Source of the DNA: Loxodes magnus
Taxonomy: Eukaryota > Ciliophora > Karyorelictea > Loxodida > Loxodidae
Length of the DNA: 64,000 nt
Direction: 5' to 3'
Assembly: GCA_946699065.1 (NCBI GenBank)
Contig: CAMPDV010000846.1
Coordinates: 62,001 to 126,000 of the forward strand
Part shown: one piece after another, positions 1-11,392 of the stretch
Position numbering within the stretch: the stretch's first letter is position 1
How the letters are laid out: every line of letters starts with the position of its first letter
Position numbers and translations under genes: made by a program
The notes under the pieces: model-generated
The model's input: the letters and a program-made list of their open reading frames with translations, nothing else
What the model was told of the DNA's origin: nothing
The model's database searches: none

Positions 1-289
1 AACTTGCTGATGAAATATTAGAGATATAACTTCGTAAAAAATGATTGCGATACAGAATGTAAAGTATTATGTTAGCTATGTCTAAAACGAAGAAATTGAA
101 GAGATATAGTAGTTTAATTAAATGGCTATACCTAAGTTGGCTTACCACTTTATTTATTATTATTTAATTGAAAAAAAACAACAATTTAGTCTACATACTC
201 ATTGGCTTCATCACTTAAGGCAACTCGACATTGTCCAACTAAAGCGCTTGAATCGGTTCTCTTCCATTTATTATATCCTTTCTCTCCTC

Positions 290-1150
290 ATTATGTACCA
301 CACGAATTATTGATTCTCAAGTAGTCTTGTCCATTTCAGTACCATAACTAACAAGATTTACAACATGGTTAAGATGAGCATTATCCATTATAAAAGTCTC
401 AAGAATAAAATGACCTATTTAAAATATCAACTGCAACTAAGACAATATGTCCATTTACTGCATTTTTCAAAGCAGCTTCATTAGAGAGAACTTCTAAAAA
501 GTTTGCTATTCCGATAATAGTCTTGGATGAATCATATTTGCAGCTTCCATCTTAACCAGTATATGGATAATCTTGTTCAATCTCTTCACTATTCTATTGC
601 CAATATTGGAAGGCATAGTCCATCCATCCACCATTGCATCCTTGGTTGCAAAATGAATTAGAACAGTCAATTAGTTCTTATTCAGAGAAGGATACCAATT
701 TCCCAGTCTTTTGGAAGTAAGCTCCTTCCCAACTTCTACAACACTGAAAGCACAGCAGCTTTTGAATTGGTTTTAATCTTTGACAGATGTTAAAGCTCCC
801 TTCTATTCCCAATCAAGAGAATCAGCAACATTTTATTCATATTAATATATTTAGTTCTATGCCCTGTTTAAGTATCCTTGTATCCTAAGCAAGACTTTCA
901 GAATTCTTCGTTAGTCAAATCAGCGAAGTAGCTAACTGCGAACTTTTTAATAAATTTCATCTAGTTCTAGACTTTAATCCAGTAATAGTTGTCATGGAAA
1001 ATATTGTAGCTTTGCTATATCTCTTAGAAAGAACTAAAAGTCTTGTTGGATTCTTATCGAAGGCTTGGAATTAAATCTATGATTCTTCAGCACTTTCTTG
1101 AAACTAAAATTTTCCCATCAAAGCTCTTCCGTTATTTGGTGTTGAAACAT
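290..1150 (-). pseudogene. Papain-family (C1A, cathepsin L-like) cysteine protease, decayed
   Basis: Read on the minus strand with UAR=Gln, the segment shows an I29 propeptide end (FADLTNEEF near 915), the mature N-terminus (DWEQKGALTSVKDQ near 790), the active-site block (SCCAFSVVEVGKEL near 740), the family signature CNQGCNGGWMDYAF (615-655), the catalytic-His block (LNHVVNLVSYGTE near 360) and the catalytic-Asn block (INNSCG near 305). The catalytic Cys, His and Asn are present. The Trp after the active Cys is now Cys, and the Trp of the usual NSWG is Cys. A frameshift separates the block before 'DCSN' (about 670) from the signature, and there are others in the propeptide. An in-frame TGA follows NEEF. 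Such proteases are secreted or lysosomal peptidases. Family assignment is firm; loss of function is inferred from the frameshift and the Trp losses. Confidence 0.8.
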
Positions 1151-1684
1151 CACTAAAGCGACTAAACTGTTTAGGAAAGGCAATAATTTACTAATTAGCT
1201 TGGTAGAAGGCATTGAATTTATTAAATTAGGTATTATTAATTGGCTAACTAGTAAAATAAAGTTAAGTTTAATAATCTAAGCATTAAATACACTTATTTA
1301 TGTCTAATACTTTACTAGTTTAAGGTTTTAATCCTTTTAGCTTGCTTATTACTTCGTTCATTTTTCATTCTTTGTTGATTACAGGGTAAAGGGTATAATC
1401 TTTTTAGTTAAAGGAAAAATTATATAGCTTTGGTATGGAAAAGAGTGTTAGATTATTCTAGAATTGATAGTGTAAATAGCAATTAAGAGGTTAGGCTAAG
1501 ATATTTTTCCAGTTCAGGTAATGTGTAAGAAAGAATTTAAATGGGAAAATCCTTCTAATAGTCTGTTGTTGGTATACATCAGCATGACAATAAAGCTACA
1601 GTTATGAGATATAAGTGAATGCCTTACTCTTTTAATTTAAGCTTTTGATGGAGCAAGAAATGCGTGAATATCAAAAAGCTAAAT

Positions 1685-2242
1685 AAAAACTTATCAATAA
1701 ACGCAGTCTAATTGATATAGCTACATCAGCTACTTAATTTCTTAGATTTAGCTAGAAATATTCAAGTTTCTGAACTAAGTTCAAAAGTAAAGCATCAACA
1801 AAATCCTAAGAATGAACAGAAAGTGTTCAAATATTAGAGTATTAAAGAAGAAATGATAAGGTATAAAAGCTTAATAATTATAAATTAGGTTGAAAGGGAA
1901 AAAAGTCTGAAAACTGGTAGTTCAAGCAAGGAGTTATTTAGTTCATGGATGAAAAATAAAGCAGATCTGTTGAGAGTTAGTAATACTGAAGGTATTTTAG
2001 AATTTTTTGATATATTACCAAATTAGGACTTGAGATTAAGAGGCTTAGTTGTAGAGTGAAGGAAGATATATTTAGTCTAAGTAAATGAATAAAATCAACC
2101 AAATGAAGAAGAGTAGAAAATGCAATAACTAAGCAAAAACTTATTTCAAGATCAAGCGAAAATTAATGCTTCAAGAAGTGAAGTAAGCCTTTTTAGACTT
2201 GCTTATGTTAGACTAAAAATAGAGAAGAGTATTAAAGAATGA
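1685..2242 (+). CDS. Unrecognised Gln/Lys-rich coiled-coil protein fragment
   Basis: With UAR=Gln one frame stays open from about 1,685 to the TGA at 2,240-2,242 and reads like a charged helical protein (for example VSELSSKVKHQQNP, RLAYVRLKIEKSIKE). A TGA at 2,057-2,059 lies inside it and would be Trp under the code proposed here. No ATG was found in this frame; the nearest ATGs (1,648 and 1,660) are in another frame, so either the start is upstream after a frameshift or this is a gene remnant. I do not recognise a family. Composition and heptad-like spacing suggest coiled coil only. Confidence 0.4.
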
Positions 2243-2329
2243 AGCTCTAAGTTACTCTTAGGCTAACAAGTTAGATAGACAATTTACATCTATTAATACT
2301 AATAAATAATCCTTTATTTTCCAATTTAA

Positions 2330-3500
2330 TGAATAAGAAGCTATATTACTCCTGCATTTTATACTCTAAAGCATAAAAAGAAAGTTAGTCAGTATTATAA
2401 ATAAAAGGATTATAGTTAACTATGAAGGGATTAGTGAATTAATAGCTTTAGTTATTAAATAAGTTTGAGATTATATAACTATAACTAAAAGTATAAATAG
2501 ATATGCTTTCTTTATTCATATCTCTATTTAATATTTGAAGCATATTTCAAACTATTTAATCAGATAGTTATTAAAAAACCTATTAAGATTATTATTTTAG
2601 CACTAAAGAGAGACTTTAATTCAATCTCCTTAGTAATTATTTAAAATTAGAGTAGTCATTTCTAACTTAAATAGAGCCAGTATAACAAGGATAATTTGTA
2701 TTGATAAGATGAGAAATATATGAGATTCCAGTCATTGTCCAAAGACTCAAATTTTATAAAGCAGAATTAAAATAATTATTAAACTGCTTATTTTATTATA
2801 TCTATAACTAGAAGCTAAGACAAAAGTTTATCTAGTCTAATAATCTTATTTTAGTAATTTTTACAGCTGAAACAGATCTAAAAATGGTATACTTTAGTGA
2901 TTTCTTTTTCGTTTAAATGATAAATGCAATGCTAAGTTAATTAGTTAATTCCTATTTATCAATGACTTTCATTATATTAAGAGTATTGATATTTAACTAA
3001 GGCTTGTTGGATTTTTTTTGTCTTATCTATTGTTATTAATTGTGGTAATGGAATGGAAATTTGAATAGAAAGCTTGTATTTTTAAATCCTAATTTGTACT
3101 CTTTTTTATGCTAAAAGGTATTTGCTTTTGTTCTTTTAAATTTGATAAATAAGTTCATTGGATTTTTCCATCAGTAGCCTAACTTGTCTAAAGCTACATT
3201 GGATATAAGCTTATATCCCATAAGTTTTTTCTTATCTAGTAAAGATAACTTTATATACCCTAACTGATCCATGAGTTTAAACGATATCAAAAGACATTAC
3301 AAAAATATATCTCAGAGGTAAGATTAGTAGGCTTTAATAATACTGGCCTTTCTCTTAATGATCTACCTAAAAGCTTTAAAGGGGAAAAATATTACTCATT
3401 AATAGAATCTCTAACTCATTAAAAAGACATCGAGTCAAATAATTTTAGACTTAATATTTCAAGGTAAGAGACTGAAATAGGATTATGAAGGTCTAATTTG
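2330..3500. other. AT-rich stretch without recognisable gene
   Basis: I see no family motif, tandem repeat or structured RNA here. It is the spacer upstream of the REJ/GPS gene. The 3' part (about 3,400-3,529) should hold that gene's promoter and leader, but no clear element stands out. Confidence 0.5.
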
Positions 3501-3529
3501 TAATTTTCTTATTTCAAATTTCTGGTAAA

Positions 3530-5812
3530 ATGAAGATTTTAAATCTTCTTATGCTTGCTAGTTTAACTAAGACGATGAAGGTTTATATCTCTGGTGATGA
3601 GTATAGAGAGATGACTTAGTAAGATAACTGGACGTTGAATACCATAGTGATTGATAGTCCGAGTGAAGAATTGAGATATGAATGAAGTTGCTAAGTTTTA
3701 GACTAAAACTGAACTTCATATACTGAGGCAATTAAAAAAGAAGTAGAAGAAAAGTGTCATCTCTTTACATCTTCCATTACCTTAAAAGGATAGTAGTTTC
3801 CAGTATGAACATTCTTAGAACTTGATGTAAGTGTCTTTTTCAACAACCGAAAATAAGCCTCTGATAAAGTGTACTTAAATATAACCAGTAATAAGGTATC
3901 TCCAGTATCTATAGTGATACAGAATAATGAATATAACATAGTAAATCCAGCTAATGTCTTTATACTGTATGGAGTTGCTTCTATCTCAAGTGTAGATATC
4001 TAGACAGTTTCTTGATACCAAAGTCCTGGTAGCATTTGATAATCTGCTACCTTCCTTGCCACTACATTGTTTATATAAATAAATGCTTAATAACTGGAGT
4101 AAGGGAACTACTATACATTCACTTTTGAAGTATAAGGAGTGACTAAGTATACTAGCCAAAAAGTAATCTATGTTAACAGAGCTCCTTAAGCTGAAAATTT
4201 TATAGTGAGCTCTCAAAAAGGAAAAGCGTGGGATAGCCTATTTACTCTAAAATGTGATGATGCTACTGATTTAGATGAAGATTATCCATTAAGATACCAG
4301 TTCTTTTACATAGGATCGTTCAATCAGGAGTTTCCTTTAAATTAGATAGAGGAATATTACATCAAAAGCTTTAAGTTACCTTAAGTAGATTATAACAGTT
4401 CATTAGTAGTAGGAGTTACCATCTATGACTAGTTTAACGCATCTACTAAAATGTTTTTCACTATCTAAGTAGAAAGGACATTATAATCCATATCACAGGA
4501 AATCTAAACCCTATAAACTAGATAACTCGCCTCAGATGTAGAAGCTTAGAATTTTATGCATGACTTAGCTATTCAAATAAGTACCAGTGCTCCTAATCTT
4601 TCTCCTCTAGATATGAAACAGTTCTTATGATATCTATCCTAAAAAATAGAGAACCAAGAATAGATAACAATAGCAGTTTCAAGCTACTATGAAGTAAGAC
4701 TAAACGTAACATCTGAAAACCTGCAGAACTATATAGACAGCATCTACCAATGTCTTAACTAGTAAACAAAGTACCAGATATCCTAAAATTAGATGTCTTA
4801 GCTTATGCAGATCATTAAACAGTTCTACTATATAAAGCTTAACATCGAACAAGAAGTATAAGCTAGTCTAATAACTAGAAGAAGTACCTTTAACTATACA
4901 AACGATCATACTTTAACCTATCAAACTTCTAAAGTCTAAATTTGATAAATCTTACAAGTAATTCTTCTATCCTATACAAAGGAGAAGGAAATACCTACTT
5001 AAGAAATAGAGCTATGAGACTAGAGTCTTTTCTTTTTTATGATCTAAACTGTTGAAACTCCAAAGGAGAAGTAATGATAGTAATGGAATTTCTCTGCCTA
5101 AGTACTAAGCTACTCTAATGATCTCTAAGGAAGCTTTGTTGTAATCTTTACTATTTGAAGAAACAATCCATGTGAGATGGATGATTTGAGCTATATCAAT
5201 TATTTAAGTCTTGAAGTATACTAAATATCTGAAAAGACGTAAGAAGGATTCTATATCAAGAAGGATAGTCTGAAGAAAGTGAACATCTAAGTTGAGTATG
5301 TTCTGAACTATACCCAAACTTAGACATCTTCAAACGTAGTATGCCAAATGTGAGATATCAACGAATATAAGTGAGATAATGGAACTTCATGCTCTATTGA
5401 AAAAGCCCAGCTAACTAACTATTACAGGTGTAAAGGTAACTAGTCAGGACTTATTAGACTCGCTTCAATTGTATAAGAGGTAGAAGAATAAGAAAATGAG
5501 GAGCAAGAGGAACAATAGGAGGAAGAGAGTGGAGAAGAGCAAGATTAAGAGGAATAAGTTTAGGAAGAAGAAAATGAAGAAACGTAAAATGAAGAAGAAT
5601 CAAACTTAGACTTTAATTTAGATGAAAAAAGAAAGCATGAAAATTAATCAAGCTATAAGCATCCAGTTCCTGCTTACTTATTAGTAATCTTATGTTTCAT
5701 ATTTTTTCAACTTAGATGCTTATAATTCTGATTGTAGTGTCAAAAGACAAAAGAAAATTTAGATTAAGCTTTAGATTTTAGTTCTATAAATCTACCAAAA
5801 CTATTCCAATGA
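3530..5812 (+). CDS. REJ/GPS-containing polycystin-like membrane protein
   Basis: The ATG at 3,530 opens a signal peptide (MKILNLLMLAS). The same frame runs about 750 codons; I checked phase at 3683, 4013, 4286, 5342 and 5669. Blocks in order: Ig/PKD-like strands with ELRYEWSC (about 3,670) and VSWYQSPG (about 4,010); a REJ-type core with GKAWDSLFTLKC and DEDYPLRYQFFY (4,220-4,310); a GAIN-like middle; a GPS motif C-x2-W-D...W-x4-S-C at 5,342-5,392; an acidic Glu/Gln spacer (5,480-5,640); and one membrane helix (AYLLVILCFIFFQLRCL, about 5,670-5,720). Both GPS Trp are TGA (5,351 and 5,372). The frame has about 14 TGA against about 3 TGG. The usual H-L/T cleavage site is absent, so autoproteolysis looks unlikely. 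Known relatives are sperm REJ proteins, polycystin-1 and large ciliate REJ families in surface or ciliary membranes. Continuation past 5.8 kb is in another frame. Confidence 0.75.
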
Positions 5813-6480
5813 GCATCTTATGCTTCCATAATAAGCCCTTGAGTAAGAGTTCAATCCCAAACTCTAAGAAAAACTTCATTTTTATATATAGACTTTACTA
5901 TTACCATCTGATACTTACTGATAAATCTTATAACTACTACTTAATAGACAAGATTAGGGTAATTTAAAGGTTAAGATTTTGGAGTTGCGGTTTTAGTAGG
6001 TTTAGGAATGTCTGTATGAAAGTAGATATGCAAAAAGATCCTAATCTAGTGTTAGAAAATCTAGTAAGTCCTTATTTTCATCTACTGCGTTTCATGCTTA
6101 ATTGTCATTTCTTGCGTTTGCGCTGCTTTTAACACAGCAGAAACTCTTCCTTGAATACCTTGTCTCTTTATCAGCTACTTTTTCTACTATCTCCTATTTG
6201 ATCCTATTCTGGTCTTTTGATTATGATATTATGCTCCAATAAGATATTTAGATCTACAAGTGAATAAACCAAATCCTAAGTGTCATAGCCAGTGCATCCA
6301 TCTTAAGATGGTAAGTAGATGAATGAGGGTTAGAAGGAGAAAAAGAGCGACATAGCTAACCTGATAAGTAACTTCTAGATCGATGTTATGGTTAAAGATA
6401 ACACTTCCTAATTGAATAAAGACACACTATAGCAAACATAAATTACTACCCAACGTGATGCTAATGAATCTTATTTCCAT
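5812..6480 (+). CDS. Possible membrane-domain continuation of the REJ/GPS gene
   Basis: After about 5,810 the frame used above becomes less protein-like, while a frame shifted by one base is coherent to about 6,480. It includes hydrophobic helices (FLEYLVSLSATFSTISYLILFW near 6,150-6,220, and a second near 6,270) and a basic/acidic tail (VDEWGLEGEKERHS). Two such helices after a long linker fit the membrane part of a polycystin-1-like protein. The join could be an intron, a frameshift mutation or a sequence error; I cannot choose. A further charged stretch at 6,540-6,800 is in yet another frame. Confidence 0.4.
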
Positions 6481-6879
6481 CAGAAAATTAAAGGTCAATA
6501 TTTGGATAGTATTCATATCAATAATGGTGGACAGATAAAGGATAAAGCAGATAGAGGGACAGACCATTGAAAAGGAAAACCCAGAGATTAAACAGGAAAT
6601 TTTAAATCAGTCTGAAGACGCATAAACCTGTATGCAAAACTAAGAAGAAGTAATCATTCCTTCTTACTCTAGTTCTTCACTTAAATATCCTCATTCTAAA
6701 AAGGAAGTTTAGAACCCTCAAGATGAAGAAAAAAAAATGATAAATATGCTTTAATTTAGATCAATGGATGTAGAAGACTATAATGAAAGAATCAACTTAG
6801 ACCCATTGAAAAATAGCCAATATTGAAAATGAAATCTATACTTAAAACAAAGATATTGATTATCCTTATTTCTATAAGT

Positions 6880-8200
6880 CTATTTATCTTCAAGCTTTTA
6901 AAATTGGTTTAAGTATCTATTATCAGTATGTAAGAGCAACCTAAATAACAGGTAGTAAGAGCTAACCTGTTAGCTTAAGTGAATTGAAGTGAGTAATTAT
7001 AGCTTCAGTTTAAACTTATAATAGGCTTTGGCCTAAACCATCCTATGAGGAAAGCAGCAAGAATGAGACTTGATATCAGGAACTTTATTTTATGTCATAC
7101 CGTTTCGTTCCAAATCCAGGTATTAAACACCAAACACTATGTACTCACTTTAAAAAAGGCTTATCAAGCTTTGCCAAAAGCTGCTTAAATTGTTGTTTCT
7201 TGTCTTTCTTCTTAGCTAACTTTTTTCAGGACTAGCAAGACAATAAAGTAGAGTTAGGGGAGATAAGGAAAGGAGAGGGAAATAGATCCCAATAGGACTC
7301 TTTGAGCTAAACTCATAATCCTAGGCTAAAAAACTAGGCAAGAAAATGGTTAAAGAGCTAAAGACAAAGGAATGCAAGATGCTTAGATTTTATGCTTAAT
7401 GGTATGAAGATTTAGTAAGGAGATCAAGAATACTAAGCTAGTAAAAGGAACCAAAAGTAGGAGTTGGATTGGAAAAACTGGAGTAACTCTCATATCAAAA
7501 TATCGGTTTTAATGGAAGAGTAAGGAAGCTTATACGATCATCTTAAAGGTTTAAGAGAGGTATAAAGAGACTGGGGTAATATCTGGAAAAATATCCCAGG
7601 CGGTAGCTTTCATTGCTAGATATAAAAGCGAAAATATTGTAAAGCTACAATTTTTACAAGCTACAATACAACAAAGCTTAAAACTAAGTTCTAGTTTATA
7701 TTCTAAACATCTTAGGATTAGATAAAAGAAGGATAGCTCAAGAGTCTTCTCTTTTAGCCCTTCTCAAACACATCATTCTTATTTAATAGTAAACCAGCTA
7801 ATGGAGCTATAAGCTAAACCTTTTAAGGAGTATGAGCATCAGCAAATCTCCAGAATGACTCTATCTTCATCTACTTCTCTTCAGCTAAAGCATAAAACCT
7901 CAGCTTTATACTTAAACATTTCAAACTTCTTCCACTTTAAGCTTAAATATATTAACCTTGATAAAATAAACCCCTAAGGTGAGGTAAAAAAGGACAAAGC
8001 ACCTCTTAAAGAGAAAGCCAAACACCAGCTAAACTCCACATACTTCATATACCATCTAAAAGCTCCTTTAAGGGCATCAAATCATCTAATATCCAGCTTT
8101 CAAACCTTAAGACTAGAAAATTCCCAGATTTATATTGAAATTCAATTGATTTCTGATCTAACAAGCTTAGTTTCTTTAATAAAGGTACACTATAAATTTG
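6880..8200. other. Spacer with no assignable gene
   Basis: Base composition is a little richer in G+C than the surroundings and several frames read in protein-like fashion on the minus strand (about 7,560-8,000), but no family motif is visible. It could be an unrecognised gene remnant. Confidence 0.4.
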
Positions 8201-8222
8201 CCTTACTTTTATACCCTTAAAA

Positions 8223-9242
8223 ATGTAAACTAATTAAGCTTAAATTTAAGGATTGTGCTGCTATTGTAGGAGTAAGACTGTATATGAAGCTTAGGTTTTG
8301 ATATGTAAGCATGGGTATTGTAAGGACTGTTTCTTGGAGGTTTATGTAAAGAGTAGGTAGAGTTAGCAGAAACTCTAGGAGTTGGACTTTTTGTGTCAGG
8401 TTTGTGAGTAAAAATCAGAAATTACTGACACAGAGTTGATAAGTATACTCCTAGCCAGAGCTAAAATACCATTCTAAGGTAATAGTGAATTTGTATCTAC
8501 CTAAGGAGCTGAGTATAGATAAGCACCTATGATCTGCTAGCAATGCTAGAGAAAGGATTAGGAAATTGAATTCGTAGAGACTAAGTTAGACAAGCAGACT
8601 TAGGATTACTAGGAGCTTTATAACCAGAACTAGTAGTATATGGATTTAATAGAGCAGATGAATGAAAAAAAGGAGAATTAGCAAAACTACTAGCACGAGT
8701 AGGAGAAGCTAATAGAGTGATATGTAAGTTTAATTTAGCCTTGGTATATAGAAGTAAGACCACTAAAGCTATAAAAATAACTATTAAAACTTAATGCAAG
8801 AATATGCTTAATTCAGGAGCAGCAAGTCTAATATAAGGAGAAGAACTAAAGATTATAAAAAGAGTTAGATGAAATTGACTAAAAAATTCTGGAGAGCAAT
8901 TAGATGCTCCTAAACTATTAGCATGATAGTGCTCTAAAATCCTAAGAGCTTGAATCCTTTATTTAATAACTATAAGCAGAGTTAAATAAAAAGAAAGGGC
9001 TGATTATAGAATAAGAGAAGTAAATAAACCAGGTTAAAGAGGATAAAACCAAAGTGTTAATATCTGACTAGCAGTTTTAAGATTTGTAGTAGGAGAGTTA
9101 AAGCCTCATTGCTGAGATTTTGAAACTTAAGAATGAAAAAGAAAAATAATTGAAGCAACTTGAGTGTGTAAATCAAGGCTTGAAATTAAAAGGTCTTAAG
9201 TATGCATTCCTAATATTAAAGAAAATAAGATTGAAAAAATGA
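8223..9242 (+). CDS. RING-finger protein with long coiled coil (putative E3 ubiquitin ligase)
   Basis: The ATG at 8,223 starts MQTNQAQIQG and leads at residue 13 into a RING-like array: C-x2-C (CCYC), then C-x-H-x2-C-x2-C (ICKHGYCKDC), then C-x2-C (LCQVC). A further C-x2-C pair (ICQQC) follows near residue 97. From about residue 110 the protein is Gln/Glu/Lys-rich coiled coil to the end. RING domains bind two zinc ions and recruit E2 enzymes, so ubiquitin transfer is the likely role; the coiled coil may drive assembly or target choice. One TGA lies in frame at 8,718-8,720 (codon 166). The coiled coil continues without a break after it and uses TGG a few codons later, so readthrough as Trp is favoured over two genes. 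The TGA at 9,240 is taken as the end, but could also be sense. Confidence 0.7.
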
Positions 9243-9244
9243 GT

Positions 9245-10650
9245 ATTTAAAAGAAAATTCCAGTAATTTGGATTAAAAATAAACGTTATAAGATAAGCAA
9301 CAACTTATTTCAAGTAATTTTGAAATGATAAGATAAAGCAGGATCAGAATTTTAATTAGCGAAGCTTTATCTTAAATTTACTTATTTCTTTTGAATTATT
9401 GACTGTTATCTTAAAGAGATATAATTGATAAAAAATTTAAGATATGCAGCTTTTTGTTCTTTAATTTTGTGATAAAAAATGAATCAGATATATCCAAAGA
9501 TAATTAGATTCATAGTTTAATCAAAATCCTACAAAGCTAACAATTCTAAGGTCAGAAAAATAAAAAGAACGTAATCATCTAAACGAAAAAAGGTCATAGC
9601 TTATAGATTTTGACTAATCATTTAAAATGTCAGAAAGTGAGTTTTAGTTCGAAGAGAATAATTAATTCCCGCATGAAAAAGACTGAAAGTTGTTTAGTCT
9701 CAGTAGGTTTCTTCTGTACTCTCTTTGAGTAAAATAAATTAAAAAATTAAATTAAAACATAACGAGTGTTTAAATTTCCAAGGATCTTGTAGAAAGCTTT
9801 GAGGTTAGACAGTTTATAAGTAAACTATCTTATTTTTTAAGTTCTTTAAAAGGAATGATAACTTTGCTTCTTTAAGATGAAATAGGAGAATAAATAAATA
9901 TAAAGAAGATAATTATCCTGACAGACTCGATTCTATCCTTATCAGCAACTTTTTTTAGCAGTTAAGCAAGTGAAAATAACGTCATGATAATTTATTCTAT
10001 CCCTTCTAATCTCATGAATGATTTAAGAATGAAATTCAAAGATTAAGTAAGATAAAAAGTAAGAAGTAAACAGCTAAATCTCCTTCGCCATAACTAAGAT
10101 ATAAAAATAAAAAATAAGTTCAGAAAAAATTAAACGAAGAAAAATTTTAAGTAGAAGTGTGAAAGATAGAAAACAACTATAGCTTAAGTAATATGAGAAA
10201 GAAGAACAAAAAAGTCACAAGTCCCATATTCAAACATATCTAGTATATTTTTTATTAATATATCATTATCGTAAAATATACTCACTTAGTAAGATAAGGT
10301 TTTGTACTATTTTTAATAAGTCTAATTAAGTAACTATGAAAATAATAAAGAATGAAGTTTATTTATAGATGTTAACCTACTTACTTTTAGTCTAATGTTT
10401 TGTAAAGATATATAGCAATTAGCTGGTATAGCTTTAAGTATTTGAACGATATGAGTACTTTAAAAGTATTAAAGAGATTTGAGTGAATGAAGATAGAGAC
10501 AAAGTTAAATGATGAATGATAATGAGGATAATATGTTAAATAATAAGAGCCAGGATCTATATAACTATGCCAGCAAGAAAAAGATTTGACTGATACAGAT
10601 AGGATATCAAACATTCTAATCCACTTGATCATGATCACATGATGTAATAT
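9245..10650. other. AT-rich spacer without recognised gene
   Basis: No motif or repeat family was recognised between the RING gene and the 3' tail of the LINE. The only long standard-code frame (minus strand, 10,387-10,656) has no family features and is treated as chance. Confidence 0.4.
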
Positions 10651-10717
10651 AGCCAATTAAATTAAATTAAATTAAATAATGTTCGCCTTTCAGCTTAATA
10701 AAATAATTTTTATGATA

Positions 10718-11392
10718 TCACTCTCATTCTGAAACTCTTAGGTCTTCATTATTGTTTTGATTTGATTTTTTTTAGTTTAGTTTCTCTTCTTCTTGTATCT
10801 TCGTTCATTCTAAAAATAATTATTTTAAGTCTTCTTTATTCAAATATTACTAATGGATTTATTTTTCCCTCAATCATTCTTAAAATCAAGTTATTTGTTA
10901 ATGCTTTTGTTTTATGCTTGACCTTGCTTTTTTAATTTTAAGATCAATATCTTCTAGGATTTATTTATTCTTTTTTGTTTCTTAATTTATTAATATTTGA
11001 TTATATTCTAGCATTTCTTTTAAATTTTTCTCTATTTTTTATTAGTTTCATTGTTTATTGTATATTTATTATTTCCTTCTTTTCAGATTTATGCTTATGT
11101 GTAAGTTTTATAATGTTTCTTGTATCTGAAGACTGTTTTCTTATATAATTTATCTGTAATACTAGCAATCAAAGACGTGTTCAAATTTTTCTTATTGAAA
11201 ACAAATGCATAGTATCTACTCTTAATCAATATGACTTTCTGAGAGATCAGCTCTAAAAAATATTAATTGCGTTCTTAGTCTATAAATTAATTTTTATTCT
11301 TTTATTAATTCTTTGTTTGTTGTTATATCAGTAATTTTTTTGAATTTAGTCTCATTTTTATATTGTCTATAAATTATTTCGGCTATTTTCAT
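10718..11392 (-). CDS. C-terminal zinc-binding and coiled-coil region of the LINE
   Basis: This frame starts with an ATG (11,390-11,392) overlapping a TGA of the RT frame as ATGA and runs to two closely spaced TGA (10,724 and 10,718). It carries a Cys/His cluster C-x-C-x7-H-x3-C (CICFQQEKFEHVFDC, about 11,165-11,215), typical of the region after the RT in many LINEs, then a long Lys/Gln/Glu-rich helix. It may be a second cistron, but a one-base frameshift in a once continuous ORF is equally possible. Confidence 0.6.

Noticed and set aside
3757-4216. Standard-code minus-strand frames at 3,757-3,939 and 3,986-4,216
   Set aside because: They are shadows of the plus-strand REJ/GPS gene.
8722-8740. 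A 15-nt GTAAG...TAG stretch just after the TGA at 8,718, resembling the tiny introns of heterotrich ciliates
   Set aside because: Removing it does not remove the TGA, and the uninterrupted frame is already coherent.
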